A DNA stretch of 64,000 bases. It comes from Kitasatospora purpeofusca (lineage in GTDB: Bacteria > Actinomycetota > Actinomycetes > Streptomycetales > Streptomycetaceae). Under the pieces are notes generated by a model. It saw nothing but the letters and a program-made list of their open reading frames with translations, did not search any database and was not told where the DNA came from. Positions 51,012 to 59,410 of this stretch are shown here, one piece after another (position 1 is the stretch's first letter; each line of letters opens with the position of its first letter). The translations under genes and the position numbers were made by a program. Location of the stretch: the NCBI RefSeq assembly GCF_000718025.1, contig NZ_JODS01000009.1, forward strand, positions 1-64,000. The letters run 5' to 3'.

Positions 51012-51571
51012 GGTTCGACCACCACCAGCGCGTACCGGGCACCGGCCGGGCCGGGGCAGTGGAAGCGGCTGGTCTCGGCGGTGAAGCGCAGGCAGTCCCC
51101 GGCCTCCAGCAGGTGCTCCGTGCCGTCGACGGTCATCGACAGCAGGCCGTCCAGCACCCAGAGGTGGTGCTCCCGGCCGGTGTCGTCGGGCTTGTCGTAG
51201 GCGATGTCGGCGCCGGCCGGCAGCCGGCCCTCGATCACCTCGGCCCGCAGCGAGCCGTGCGGCGGCGAGACGGAGCGCCGGACGTACCCGGTCGCCTCGT
51301 CCCGCCAGACCCGCTGGTCCCCGGCCCGCACCAGCCGGGCGGGGGCCGCCTCGACCTCGGCGAGCAGCCGCGACATGCTGCGCCCGTACACCGTGCAGAG
51401 CCGCCCGAGCAGCGCCGCCGTCGGGCTCACCTCGGCCCGTTCGACCCGCGACAGCGTCGAGCGGCTGACGTCCGCCCGGCGCGCCAACTCCTCAAGTGTC
51501 CAACCGCGTTCGACCCGCAGTTCGGCGAGCCGTTCCGCCAGCCGCTCGTCGGCGGCCGTGTCCATTCCCAT
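51008..51571 (-). CDS. XRE-family regulator with cupin domain
   Basis: A 187-residue regulator. The N-terminal HTH (about 12-66) reads RLAELRVERGWTLEELARRADVSRSTLSRVERAEVSPTAALL. The C-terminal cupin (about 100-187) contains GREHHLWVLDGLLSMTVDGTEHLLEAGDCLRF, with His residues that may bind metal. It is coupled to the MFS pump gene (GTGA overlap). ATG 51571 or 51565 could start translation. A palindrome covers that region (51567-51597), which implies autoregulation. It probably derepresses the pump when a small molecule binds. Confidence 0.9.
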   Translation of the reverse strand: MGMDTAADERLAERLAELRVERGWTLEELARRADVSRSTLSRVERAEVSPTAALLGRLCTVYGRSMSRLLAEVEAAPARLVRAGDQRVWRDEATGYVRRSVSPPHGSLRAEVIEGRLPAGADIAYDKPDDTGREHHLWVLDGLLSMTVDGTEHLLEAGDCLRFTAETSRFHCPGPAGARYALVVVEP

Positions 51572-51597
51572 ATCCGTGATGCTATCCCGGATATGGG
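51567..51597. promoter_or_regulatory. Inverted repeat CCCATATCC-N13-GGATATGGG over regulator start
   Basis: Perfect 9-bp arms at 51567-51575 and 51589-51597 overlap the start of the cupin-XRE gene. A/T-rich arms in a GC-rich genome and the position suggest an operator for that regulator, acting on a leaderless or short-leader transcript. Confidence 0.6.
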
Positions 51598-51723
51598 ACG
51601 CCCCCGGTCCGGGCCGCACAGCCGGACGGCGGGGACGCGGATCCGGACGAAGGGGACGCGGATCCGGGCCGACCCTTCGCCCCGGGGACGAACAGCTGGC
51701 CGCCCCGGCCGCGCCGGCGGTGA

Positions 51724-51759
51724 ACTGGTCCCGGGCGCCGGCGGGCGCCCGGGACCAGT
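51724..51759 (+). promoter_or_regulatory. Strong 5' leader hairpin before a secreted-protein gene
   Basis: A perfect 16-bp stem (51724-51739 with 51744-51759) with loop GGCG, ending 27 bases before the ATG at 51787. No plus-strand gene lies upstream for it to terminate. It may be an attenuator or stabiliser in the leader, or a stop for stray antisense transcription. Confidence 0.6.
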
Positions 51760-51786
51760 CAGGCCGTGTCTTCCGGAAGGACCACC

Positions 51787-52188
51787 ATGCTTTCTGCCCG
51801 TGCCGCCCGTCTGCTCGCCGTGGCCACGCTCGGCCTCGGCGCCACCCTCGCCCTCAGCCCCGGCCAGGCGTTCGCCGCCGAGGGCAGCTTCCCGATCGGC
51901 TCCGGGTCGTGCCAGGCCGTCGAGAAGATCGAGCTGCACTTCGTCAACGGCGCCTACCACGACGAGATGGCGAACAACCCGACCCAGAACTCGGCCACCG
52001 ACCCGTACCGGTGTCGCTTCACGGTCTACGACAACGGCGGCCTGATCTGGAGCTCCTCCCCCGCGCCCGGCAGCGGGGCCCAGTCGCCGTGGTTCTACGA
52101 CGGTCCGGGCCACTCCATGAAGGCCTGCGTCCAGCGCTACTACAACGGCACGCCGCTGGGCACCCCCAGCTGCGGCCCGCTCAACTGA
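51787..52188 (+). CDS. Small secreted protein of unknown function
   Basis: A 133-residue exported protein with a signal peptide at about 1-31 (AARLLAVATLGLGATLALSPGQAFA). The mature part has four Cys (GSCQAV, YRCRFTV, KACVQRY, SCGPLN), so two disulfides. Many aromatic residues and an HFVNGAYHDE stretch suggest a beta-sandwich. I recognise no family. GGAAGGA is 7 bases before ATG 51787. Confidence 0.82.
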   Translation: MLSARAARLLAVATLGLGATLALSPGQAFAAEGSFPIGSGSCQAVEKIELHFVNGAYHDEMANNPTQNSATDPYRCRFTVYDNGGLIWSSSPAPGSGAQSPWFYDGPGHSMKACVQRYYNGTPLGTPSCGPLN

Positions 52189-52209
52189 CCCCGGCCCCAC
52201 CCGGGGTCC

Positions 52210-52238
52210 GGCCCCGGCCGCATCGCGCGGCCGGGGCC
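52210..52238. terminator. Hairpin between converging genes
   Basis: GGCCCCGGCCGC (52210-52221) pairs perfectly with GCGGCCGGGGCC (52227-52238) around ATCGC. It serves the secreted-protein gene and perhaps the regulator gene ending at 52315. Confidence 0.75.
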
Positions 52239-52314
52239 GACCGGCCGACACCAGCCGGCCCGGCCCGACTCGCCCCGCCCCGACTCGGCTCGGCCCAGCT
52301 CGGAACGCGGTGAC

Positions 52315-53283
52315 TCACGCGCCCGCCGACAGCAGGGCGCGCCCCAGCGGCGCCAGGAGATGGCAGACGTGCCGCCCCTGCCGTTGCGTCGTGATCGCCC
52401 CGGTCGTCCGCAGGGCGGTGGCGTGGGCACTCGCGGTGGACAGGCCGACACCGAGGCGTGCCGCGAGTTCGGTGGTGCTGCAGGGGGCCTGCCCGACGGC
52501 CCGCAGGACGCGGGCGCGGGCCGAACCGATCAGACCGGTCAGCGGATCGGCCGTGCTCCGCTCGCGGTCGACCGACGGACCGATGACCGGGTGGAGCAGC
52601 ACCGCCGGCCGGCCCGGCACCAGGACGGCGCCGACACCGTCCTGCACGAAGAAGTTCGGGTGCAGCTCCAGACCGCGGCCGTCCAGGTCGACCGTCCGGT
52701 CCGGTCCGCCCACCGCGCAGCGGAGCACCCCGTCCTCCTGCCAGCCGACGCGGTGGTGGAGCACTCCGAGCATGGCGCCGATCCCGGCCTCGCCGGAGAC
52801 GTGGACGCGGTGGGCGATGTCGGTCTGCAGGTGGCGCTGGATGTCGGACCAGTCCTCGGCGAGGCAGGCCCGGAACAGGGCCAGGGCTCCGTCGGCGAGC
52901 AGCCGCAGCCCGCGGGTGTCGCCGTCGCGGAGCTCGACGACGATCCGGGGCACGCCCCGGCCGGCGCCGTACCCGGAGAGCGCCTGCCGCAGTTCGGCCG
53001 GGGTGGTGGCCACCAGGGCGTCGAGTTCGTCGGCGAGCCCGCGGTGGGTGCCCTGCGGATGGGTCACCAGGAAGTCCGGGACACCGGTGCGGCAGGCGCC
53101 CACCACCTCGATCAGCGGTGCGGCGGTCTGCGGTATCCGGCCGCGCATCCGGGTCCACCAGCGGGCCCGGCGGGTGCCGGCCCAGGTGCGGGATCCGGTC
53201 AGGGCGGTCAGTACGTGGTCCATCGGTGAGACCACGAACCGGGTACGGGCGAGATCCGGGACAGCGAAGTTGACGGTCAGCAC
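52315..53283 (-). CDS. ArsR-type winged-helix regulator with DUF5937-like N-terminus
   Basis: A 322-residue regulator of the actinobacterial type with a long N-terminal region (about 1-230) and a C-terminal ArsR-like winged helix (about 250-320: IGSARARVLRAVGQAPCSTTELAARLGVGLSTASAHATALRTTGAITTQRQGRHVCHLL). The start VLTVNFAVPDLARTRFVVSPM is typical of the DUF5937 group. GTG 53283 has GGGGGA upstream. The target is unknown; neither neighbour shares its strand. Confidence 0.85.
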   Translation of the reverse strand: MLTVNFAVPDLARTRFVVSPMDHVLTALTGSRTWAGTRRARWWTRMRGRIPQTAAPLIEVVGACRTGVPDFLVTHPQGTHRGLADELDALVATTPAELRQALSGYGAGRGVPRIVVELRDGDTRGLRLLADGALALFRACLAEDWSDIQRHLQTDIAHRVHVSGEAGIGAMLGVLHHRVGWQEDGVLRCAVGGPDRTVDLDGRGLELHPNFFVQDGVGAVLVPGRPAVLLHPVIGPSVDRERSTADPLTGLIGSARARVLRAVGQAPCSTTELAARLGVGLSTASAHATALRTTGAITTQRQGRHVCHLLAPLGRALLSAGA

Positions 53284-53577
53284 ACATCCCCCAGTGGCCC
53301 GGTCGCGTCGGCCTGTGCTTCGCGGTGCGACGGCTGTCCCCGGCCGGGTTCGGCGACAGGTCGGATCGGCGCCGCCCGACGAGGGGGTGGTCCCGACCCG
53401 GGGGCGGCGGCGTCGCGGACCATCCTGTGCCTCGGCCCCGGTTCCTTCCATGGCGGGAACCTGGCGTTCGCCCGGCGTTCCGGGCGGGCTGCAGGGCCGA
53501 GACAGGACGTGGACAGCGCTCCGCCCCGCCGGACGAGGTCCGACGGGGCGGTGTCGACCGGCCTTCCGCGACCGGCG

Positions 53578-55074
53578 TCAGGCCAGGGCCTCCAGGCGGA
53601 CGCGCAGCCTGTCGAGCTCCGGCCGTTGGCCCGGGTAGGCGTTGGTGATGTGCAGGGCCGCCTCCTTCAGGGTGGCGGCCAGCTCCCTGTGGACGTCCTG
53701 CGGGACGGGTGTGCGGCCGTGCCCGGCGCGGAGCCGCTCGACGTCCTCGGCGAAGTACGCGGCGAGGCCGGCCAGGACCTCGCGGTCCACCTCGTCCGGC
53801 AGCCCCGCCACCGCGGGAATGTCCTTCGCCAGGCGCTCCCAGCGGAACCGCAGGTCGTCGAGGACGGCGGCATCGAGCTCGACCGCGAGGTCCGCCCACC
53901 GGTCGGCGTTCGGCAGGAGGGCCGGAACGGCCGCGAAGACGCTCCGGAGCGTGGCGACCACCTGGCGCTCCGCGTCCCGGTCCTGGTCGACCAGGGCGCG
54001 GACGAGTTCCCGCGCCCGCTGGGCGAAGGGCTTCGCCGCCGGAAGGCCGGCGGTGCCCTCGATCAGGGCGTCCAACAGGAGTTCGGCGAGCGCCAGCGGC
54101 GCGCGGTCGACCGTGCCGCGCGGGACGCGCAGGGCGCCGGAGGTCGGGTCGAAGGTGATCCGGTCGCCGCGCTCGACCAGGAGCGGGTCGATCAGGTCCA
54201 CCGCGTGCTTGAGCTCGCTCAGGTAGGGGAAGAGCTGGGCCACCACGGTCTGGTCCCTGGGGAGCAGGCAGGCTACGCCGCCGCGCACGGTCCGCTCGGT
54301 GATGTACCCCCAGGAGGCCAGCAGGTTCTCCAGCGCGAGCGAACGGGCGTGGCGCTTCCAGACGGCCCACTCGGGCGTCTTCCACTTGGCCTCGGTGAAG
54401 GTGGTCCGGGCGAAGCCCTCGCAGTCGCCGGCTCGGATCCAGGCCCGGTTGACCATGATGTCCAGCCAGGCCAGCGCGCCGCCGAGGGTGGTGGTCCCCG
54501 ACCGTCGCGCCAGCTGCCCGCGGCGGGCCGCGAGCCGTCCGAAACGCTGGTACCGGCCCCAGGCGTTCTCGCTCCGTTCGATGAGCATGACGGCGGCCTC
54601 GACGTAGGTGTCGGCGTTGCTCCGGGCCACCTCGGCGGAGAGGTAGGTCCAGGCCCAGCCGGAGCGGTACGCGTAGTCCTTGACCGGGTGGTCCCCGAGG
54701 CCCTCATTCAGGGTGTGGGACAGCTCGTGCACCAAGGTGAGGGCGCGGTCGGTGAGATCCCGGGTGCCCGGGCCGACCAGGCTGGGGCGGAGCTGGATCT
54801 CCTGCACCGAGGGGACTTCGTCGCCGGTGATGACCGTGTTCGCCCCCATCGTGGCGGGCAGGTCCTCCCGCACCACGAACCGCACCTCGCGCATCCGGCG
54901 GCCCAACCGGGCGAAGCGCTGCTGGAAGGCCGGGTAGTCGGGGGCGGCTCCCGGGCCGTTCAGCACCGTGGTCGCGGTCAGCTCCGCCACGGTGCCGAGG
55001 GCGACGATCGCGTCGATCCGGGCGGTGATCGTGGCCAGCACCTTCTGCTCGGCCGGGGACAGGTCTCGGGTCAA
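53578..55074 (-). CDS. Aspzincin-like (M35-type) HExxH metalloprotease-like protein
   Basis: A 498-residue protein without signal peptide. The zinc motif HELSH is at 116-120, followed by VKDYAYRSGW with Asp133-xx-Tyr136 and then NADTYVE (153-159). This order (HExxH, DxxY, NADxY) matches aspzincins such as deuterolysin and lysine-specific metallo-endopeptidases, which use that Asp as third ligand. The C-terminal 300 residues are helical and not recognised. Cytoplasmic location is unusual for this group. The start is TTG 55074 with GGAGGAA 6 bases upstream; the open frame before it is low complexity. It is divergent from the DUF5685 gene. Confidence 0.75.
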   Translation of the reverse strand: MTRDLSPAEQKVLATITARIDAIVALGTVAELTATTVLNGPGAAPDYPAFQQRFARLGRRMREVRFVVREDLPATMGANTVITGDEVPSVQEIQLRPSLVGPGTRDLTDRALTLVHELSHTLNEGLGDHPVKDYAYRSGWAWTYLSAEVARSNADTYVEAAVMLIERSENAWGRYQRFGRLAARRGQLARRSGTTTLGGALAWLDIMVNRAWIRAGDCEGFARTTFTEAKWKTPEWAVWKRHARSLALENLLASWGYITERTVRGGVACLLPRDQTVVAQLFPYLSELKHAVDLIDPLLVERGDRITFDPTSGALRVPRGTVDRAPLALAELLLDALIEGTAGLPAAKPFAQRARELVRALVDQDRDAERQVVATLRSVFAAVPALLPNADRWADLAVELDAAVLDDLRFRWERLAKDIPAVAGLPDEVDREVLAGLAAYFAEDVERLRAGHGRTPVPQDVHRELAATLKEAALHITNAYPGQRPELDRLRVRLEALA

Positions 55075-55355
55075 GGGGGGTTCCTCCGCGGCTCGGTTCG
55101 CCAACCGGCTTTCCTGGCAGGCCGGTTCACTCGGCGACGTGCGGACGGAATGATGACGGGCGGGAATGGACAACGAATAAACACCGGGTGCCCGCTTTTC
55201 CTCCGCATCCGGACGGACCGGGCCCGGCGGACCTGGCCGGGCGGACCCGGCCGACGGGTTCGGGAGCCGTCTTCGGTTCCGGAAGAACGGGCTGTCGATC
55301 ATATGATGTCCGCGATCGAGGGCCGGGTGGCCCATGCACAACACGGGGGAACCAC

Positions 55356-56705
55356 ATGTTCGGCATCATCAGGCCGTGCCGCCACCGGCTCTCGGAGCGG
55401 CTCCAGGCGAGCTGGATGGCCCATCTCTGCGGCCTCTGCCTGGCCCTGCGCGACGACCACGGGCAACTGGCGAGGACCGCCACCAACTACGACGGGCTGA
55501 TCATCTCGGTGCTGGTCGAGGCCCAGGCCGCCGCCGGGCACACCGCCGCCGGGGCCGGCCGGCGGACCGCCGGGCCGTGTCCGCTGCGCGGCATGCGGAC
55601 GGCCTCGGTCGCCCGGGGCGAGGGTGCCCGGCTGGCGGCCGCCGTCTCGCTGGCGCTCGCCTCGGTGAAGATCCGCGACCATGTCGAGGACGAGGACGGC
55701 GTGTTCGCCCGGCGCCCGGTCGCGGCCGGCGCCCGGGCGGTCACCCGGCGCTGGGACCGCAAGAGCGCGGGCAGCGCCTCGGTGGTCGGCTTCGACACCT
55801 CGGTCCTGCTGGACGCGGCCGCCCGCCAGGGCGAGTTGGAGCGCGAACTGCCGGCCGGCGGCTCGGTGCTGCTGGTCACCGAGCCCACCGAGACCGCCAC
55901 CGCCGCCGCGTTCGCGCACACCGCCGTGCTGGCCGGCCGGCCGGGGAACGAGGCGCCGCTGGCCGAGGCCGGGCGGCTGTTCGGACGGCTGGCGCACCTG
56001 CTGGACGCCGCCGAGGACCAGGAGGCCGACGCCGCGAGCGGCGCGTGGAACCCGCTCGACGCCACCGGCACCGACCGCGCCGAGGCCGAACGGCTGTGCC
56101 GGGACGCCGTGCACGGCATCCGGCTGGCCCTGCGGGACGTCGAGCTCACGGACCGGGCGCTGGTGCACATCCTGCTCGCCCACGAGACCGAGCGGGCCGT
56201 CGAGCGGGTCTTCGGGCGGCCCGGCCACGCCGCCTGCCGGGTCGGGCACGAGCCCGGCGCGGCGCCGGCGGCCGTCGATCAGCCGCACGGCCACGCGCCG
56301 CACGCCCACGCCCAGTTGGACCCGACCGGCTCCAACCCCTACCAGAGCCCGCCGCGGCACGACCCCGGCCAGGCCCCGCCGCAGGGCCCGGGCGCTCCCG
56401 TCCCGCCCTGGGTGCCGCAGGGCCCCGGCTTCACCCCGCCCGGCGCACCGCCGCCCAACCGCCGTAATCTGCTGGCCGGTTGCGCCGCCTGGGCGCTGAT
56501 GGGCTGCACCTGCCAGCTGCTCTGCTGCGAGCACAACCACCCGTTCTCCGGCGAGCGCCGCGAGGGCTTCTGCGTCCGCAACGAGTGCTGCGACTGCGGC
56601 GACTGCTGCGACGGCTGCCAGTGCTGCGGCGAGAACGCCCAGTGCTGCAACGACTGCGGCTGCTGCGACGGTTGTGACGGCTGCGACTGCGGCTGCGACT
56701 GCTGA
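55356..56705 (+). CDS. DUF5685-family protein with cysteine-packed C-terminus
   Basis: A 449-residue protein. Residues 1-300 are the DUF5685 domain (MFGIIRPCRHRLSERLQ, HLCGLCLALRDDHG, ATNYDGLIISVL). A His/Pro/Gln-rich linker follows (about 310-375). The last 74 residues hold 24 cysteines, many as CC, CxC or CxxC, among Asp and Gly (NECCDCGDCC, DGCQCCG, CNDCGCCDGCDGC). This resembles a metallothionein or an iron-sulfur/zinc storage tail. The function of DUF5685 is unknown. ATG 55356 with GGGGGAA upstream. Confidence 0.88.
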   Translation: MFGIIRPCRHRLSERLQASWMAHLCGLCLALRDDHGQLARTATNYDGLIISVLVEAQAAAGHTAAGAGRRTAGPCPLRGMRTASVARGEGARLAAAVSLALASVKIRDHVEDEDGVFARRPVAAGARAVTRRWDRKSAGSASVVGFDTSVLLDAAARQGELERELPAGGSVLLVTEPTETATAAAFAHTAVLAGRPGNEAPLAEAGRLFGRLAHLLDAAEDQEADAASGAWNPLDATGTDRAEAERLCRDAVHGIRLALRDVELTDRALVHILLAHETERAVERVFGRPGHAACRVGHEPGAAPAAVDQPHGHAPHAHAQLDPTGSNPYQSPPRHDPGQAPPQGPGAPVPPWVPQGPGFTPPGAPPPNRRNLLAGCAAWALMGCTCQLLCCEHNHPFSGERREGFCVRNECCDCGDCCDGCQCCGENAQCCNDCGCCDGCDGCDCGCDC

Positions 56706-56795
56706 GGCCGCACCGCCCGGCGGGGAGCCCGCCGCCGGGTCCGGGGCGCTGCTCCGGACCCGGCGGCGAGCGGACCGGCCTGACCCGAGTCGGCG

Positions 56796-57143
56796 TCAGG
56801 CCGCGAGGCCGAGGCCCAGGGTGACGGCGACGGGGACGAGGTAGAGCAGCGGGAAGGGGACGGTCCCGTACGAGCGGGCCCGGATGTTGGTGAGCACGGC
56901 GCCGGCGAAGTAGAGAATCAGGCCGACCGCTGCGGCGACACCGATCGCCGGGACGGCGAGGCCGACCAGCAGACCGGCGGCGCCGGCGAGCTTCGCCACC
57001 GCGAGCCAGGTCCACCACGCGCGGGGCACGCCGTAGTCGACGAGGGGCTGGGTGACGAACTCGGCCCGACGGGCGAGCGAGACGCCGGAGAAGCCGACCC
57101 AGAGGGCACTGACGACGGCGAGCACGACATGGGCGACGGACAT
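56796..57143 (-). CDS. DoxX-family membrane protein
   Basis: A 115-residue protein with four membrane spans: VVLAVVSALWVGFSGVSL, LAVAKLAGAAGLLVGLAVP, IGVAAAVGLILYFAGAVL and FPLLYLVPVAVTLGLGL. The LVDYGVPRAWWTWLAVAKLAGAAGLL pattern is DoxX-like. DoxX proteins take part in thiosulfate or redox homeostasis in some bacteria, but the role here is open. ATG 57143 has GAGGT upstream. Confidence 0.9.
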   Translation of the reverse strand: MSVAHVVLAVVSALWVGFSGVSLARRAEFVTQPLVDYGVPRAWWTWLAVAKLAGAAGLLVGLAVPAIGVAAAVGLILYFAGAVLTNIRARSYGTVPFPLLYLVPVAVTLGLGLAA

Positions 57144-57794
57144 GGTGGTACCTCGTTCACGTGGAAGCGGAAGTGGAAGCGGAAGGGGTGGCGGGAGGCG
57201 ACTCGCTCGCTCCGCCCGGCGGTTCGTCGGTCGACGTCGCCGACCCGCGGCACGCGCCCGATGTGACGGGACGGCCGGGGCATTCTTCGCGGGACGTTCC
57301 GACGCGGCGGCGGTCTGCGGGCCGGACACACCGGCGGCAGGGACCGCACTCGCGGCAACGGGTGCCATCCGCACCCGGCCGTTCGTCGGATCCGACGCGG
57401 CGGCGGGTCCGCGGGGCCGGACGCACCGGCGGCAGGGACCGCACTCGCGGCAACGGGTGCCATCCGCACCCGGCCGTTCGTCGCGTCTGAAAGGAATGAT
57501 GCAGGCGATCGGCCTCGGCCGCGACCAAGATCAATCACCACAGTCACGCCCAATGGCCGACCAATGGGACACGTCGTGATCGAATCGAGACCGACCGGCC
57601 ACCGTCCCCGGGCCGACCGTCTCCGGACCCAGGGCCCGCGGGAGCGCGGAGACGCGGGTCCAGAGCTCCCGCAGGTGGAGGCCGGACCCGGCCCACAGGC
57701 GTACGCGCTGCCGGACCGGCTCCACCTCGCGGCGTATCCGCCGTCCCCCGGCGGAGCGACGCGGCGACGGACGGCGTCCTCCTAACGTGGCGTC
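57144..57794. other. 651-bp intergenic region with a direct duplication
   Basis: No gene is supported here. It includes the duplication at 57301-57485 and the promoter regions of the DoxX gene (minus) and the secreted hydrolase gene (plus). Open frames across it are repetitive and shift frame between repeat copies. Confidence 0.55.
57301..57485. repeat. Tandem duplication, about 93-95 bp
   Basis: Copy 1 runs 57301-57388 and copy 2 57394-57483. The last 58 bases of each (57331-57388 and 57426-57483) are identical. The first 30 or so differ by a few substitutions and a 2-base indel. This is a young duplication in an intergenic region. Confidence 0.9.
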
Positions 57795-59003
57795 ATGTCG
57801 AAGACCGCCCGGTGGCGTTCCGCCGCCCTGCCGATCGCCTCCACCGCCCTGGTGCTGGCCCTCGCCGGACCGGCCGCCGCCTCCGCCCCGGCTGCCGCCA
57901 CCGCCACCACGACCGCCACGACCGCCACGGACGCCGCGGCGGACAGCAAGCCCGATGCCGCCGGTCCCCGGGTGCCGGCCACCAGCACCCACCGGCCCGT
58001 CGGGACGACCTCGGCCCGTCTGGTCGACCGGGACCGGCCCGACCCCTGGCGCCCGGACACACCGTCCCGCGAGCTGATGGTCACCTTCTGGTACCCGACC
58101 GACTCCGCCCGGGGCGCCCACGCGCCCTATCTGTCACCGGAGTTGTCCACCGCCCTGTACGGCACCGACGCACCGGCCGGGGTACGGACCGGCGCCGTGG
58201 CCGGGGCCCGGCCCGCCCCGGGGCGTCATCCGCTGGTCCTGCTCTCCCCCGGCTTCGGCCTGAGCCGCACCACGCTCACCGCGCTCGGCGAGGAACTCGC
58301 CGCCCGGGGCTACGCGGTGGCCGCCGTCGACCACACCTACGAGACCCTGGTGGAGTTCCCGGGCGGACGGATCGAACCCTGCCTGGTCTGCGGGCGGGAG
58401 GGGACCGACCCGGACTTCGGCGCGACGGCCTCCCGCGCCCGGGCGGCCGACCTGCGCTTCGTGATCGACCGGCTCACCGCCCCCGGCGGCCGGGGCCCGG
58501 TCCGCGGGCTCGCCGTCGACCCGGGGCGGATCGCCGCGGCGGGCCATTCGCTCGGCGGCGCGGCCGCCCTGGAGGCGATGGGCGAGGACCGCCGGATCCG
58601 CGCCGCCGCGAACCTGGACGGCACCGTCTGGATCCCGCCGACCGGCCTCCGCTCCCGCCCCGTGCTGCTGTTCAGCGCCCAGCTCGGCGGCTCCCCCGGC
58701 GCCACCGGGAACTGGGAGGACAGCTGGAAGCGGCTCACCGGCCCCCGCTACTGGGTGGACCTGCCGACGGCCGGGCACCTCTCGTTCTCGGACGAGCACT
58801 GGGTGGTGGACGCCCTCGGCAGCCGCGACCAGCTACCGGCCGACTCGGGGCCCGACCTCTTCGGCACCGTCCGCGGCGAGCGCGCGCTCGCCGCCACCCG
58901 CGCCTACCTCGGCGCGTTCCTCGACCGGCACCTGCTGGGCCGCCCGGCCCCGCTGCTCGACCGGCCCTCGCGCGCCTTCCCCGAGGTCCGCTTCGCCAAG
59001 TAG
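57795..59003 (+). CDS. Secreted alpha/beta hydrolase, PAF-acetylhydrolase-like
   Basis: A 402-residue exported lipase-like enzyme. The signal peptide covers about 1-30 (LPIASTALVLALAGPAAASA), followed by an Ala/Thr-rich linker. The core has the oxyanion motif LLSPGFGLSRTT (about 148-159), nucleophile Ser255 in AAGHSLGGAAALEA, an Asp after ANLDGTV and a late His in AGHLSF. The pattern ELMVTFWYP near residue 93 is typical of platelet-activating-factor acetylhydrolase-type serine esterases. Cys195/Cys198 (PCLVCG) may form a small loop. ATG 57795. Confidence 0.9.
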   Translation: MSKTARWRSAALPIASTALVLALAGPAAASAPAAATATTTATTATDAAADSKPDAAGPRVPATSTHRPVGTTSARLVDRDRPDPWRPDTPSRELMVTFWYPTDSARGAHAPYLSPELSTALYGTDAPAGVRTGAVAGARPAPGRHPLVLLSPGFGLSRTTLTALGEELAARGYAVAAVDHTYETLVEFPGGRIEPCLVCGREGTDPDFGATASRARAADLRFVIDRLTAPGGRGPVRGLAVDPGRIAAAGHSLGGAAALEAMGEDRRIRAAANLDGTVWIPPTGLRSRPVLLFSAQLGGSPGATGNWEDSWKRLTGPRYWVDLPTAGHLSFSDEHWVVDALGSRDQLPADSGPDLFGTVRGERALAATRAYLGAFLDRHLLGRPAPLLDRPSRAFPEVRFAK

Positions 59004-59410
59004 CGCTCCGGGCACGGCGCTCCGGGCGGGCTCTCCCGTCCGGGCGCCGCGCTGCCACAGCGGCAGCACCTCGACCCGCGCGGCCGGGCGGCGGTCCACC
59101 GGCCGGTGGTCCGCCGGACGGCGCTCACCCATCGCGGCCCACCGCCGGTCTCGGCGCCCCAACCGTCGTCACGGACGCCGTGCCGCGGCGGTCGGCCGCC
59201 AGCGAGTCCTCCAGCCGGGCCAGCAGCACCCGGAAGCGGTCCGTGTCCTCGGCGGTCATCCGGCCGCCCTCGGCCGGGGTCCGCATGCCCCGCCCGCCCC
59301 TCGTTCCCTCGGTCATGCCCCGACCCTAGGCGCCGACGATCAACGCCGGATAAACGGAGGGGAACCGGCCGAACGGAACCCCGTCCACCGGCGGAGCTCG
59401 AACCGGGAAC
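59004..59410. other. 407-bp spacer with one doubtful small gene
   Basis: Apart from the 63-codon frame at 59125-59316 (listed separately) I see nothing here. The left part is antisense-like to no known feature and GC-rich. Confidence 0.4.
59125..59316 (-). CDS. Possible small protein (63 aa)
   Basis: A short frame whose middle (MTAEDTDRFRVLLARLEDSLAADR, starting at its third ATG) looks like an amphipathic helix typical of real coding. No family and only a weak ribosome-binding site. It is upstream of nothing on its own strand for 120 bases. It may equally be chance in GC-rich DNA. Confidence 0.3.
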   Translation of the reverse strand: MTEGTRGGRGMRTPAEGGRMTAEDTDRFRVLLARLEDSLAADRRGTASVTTVGAPRPAVGRDG

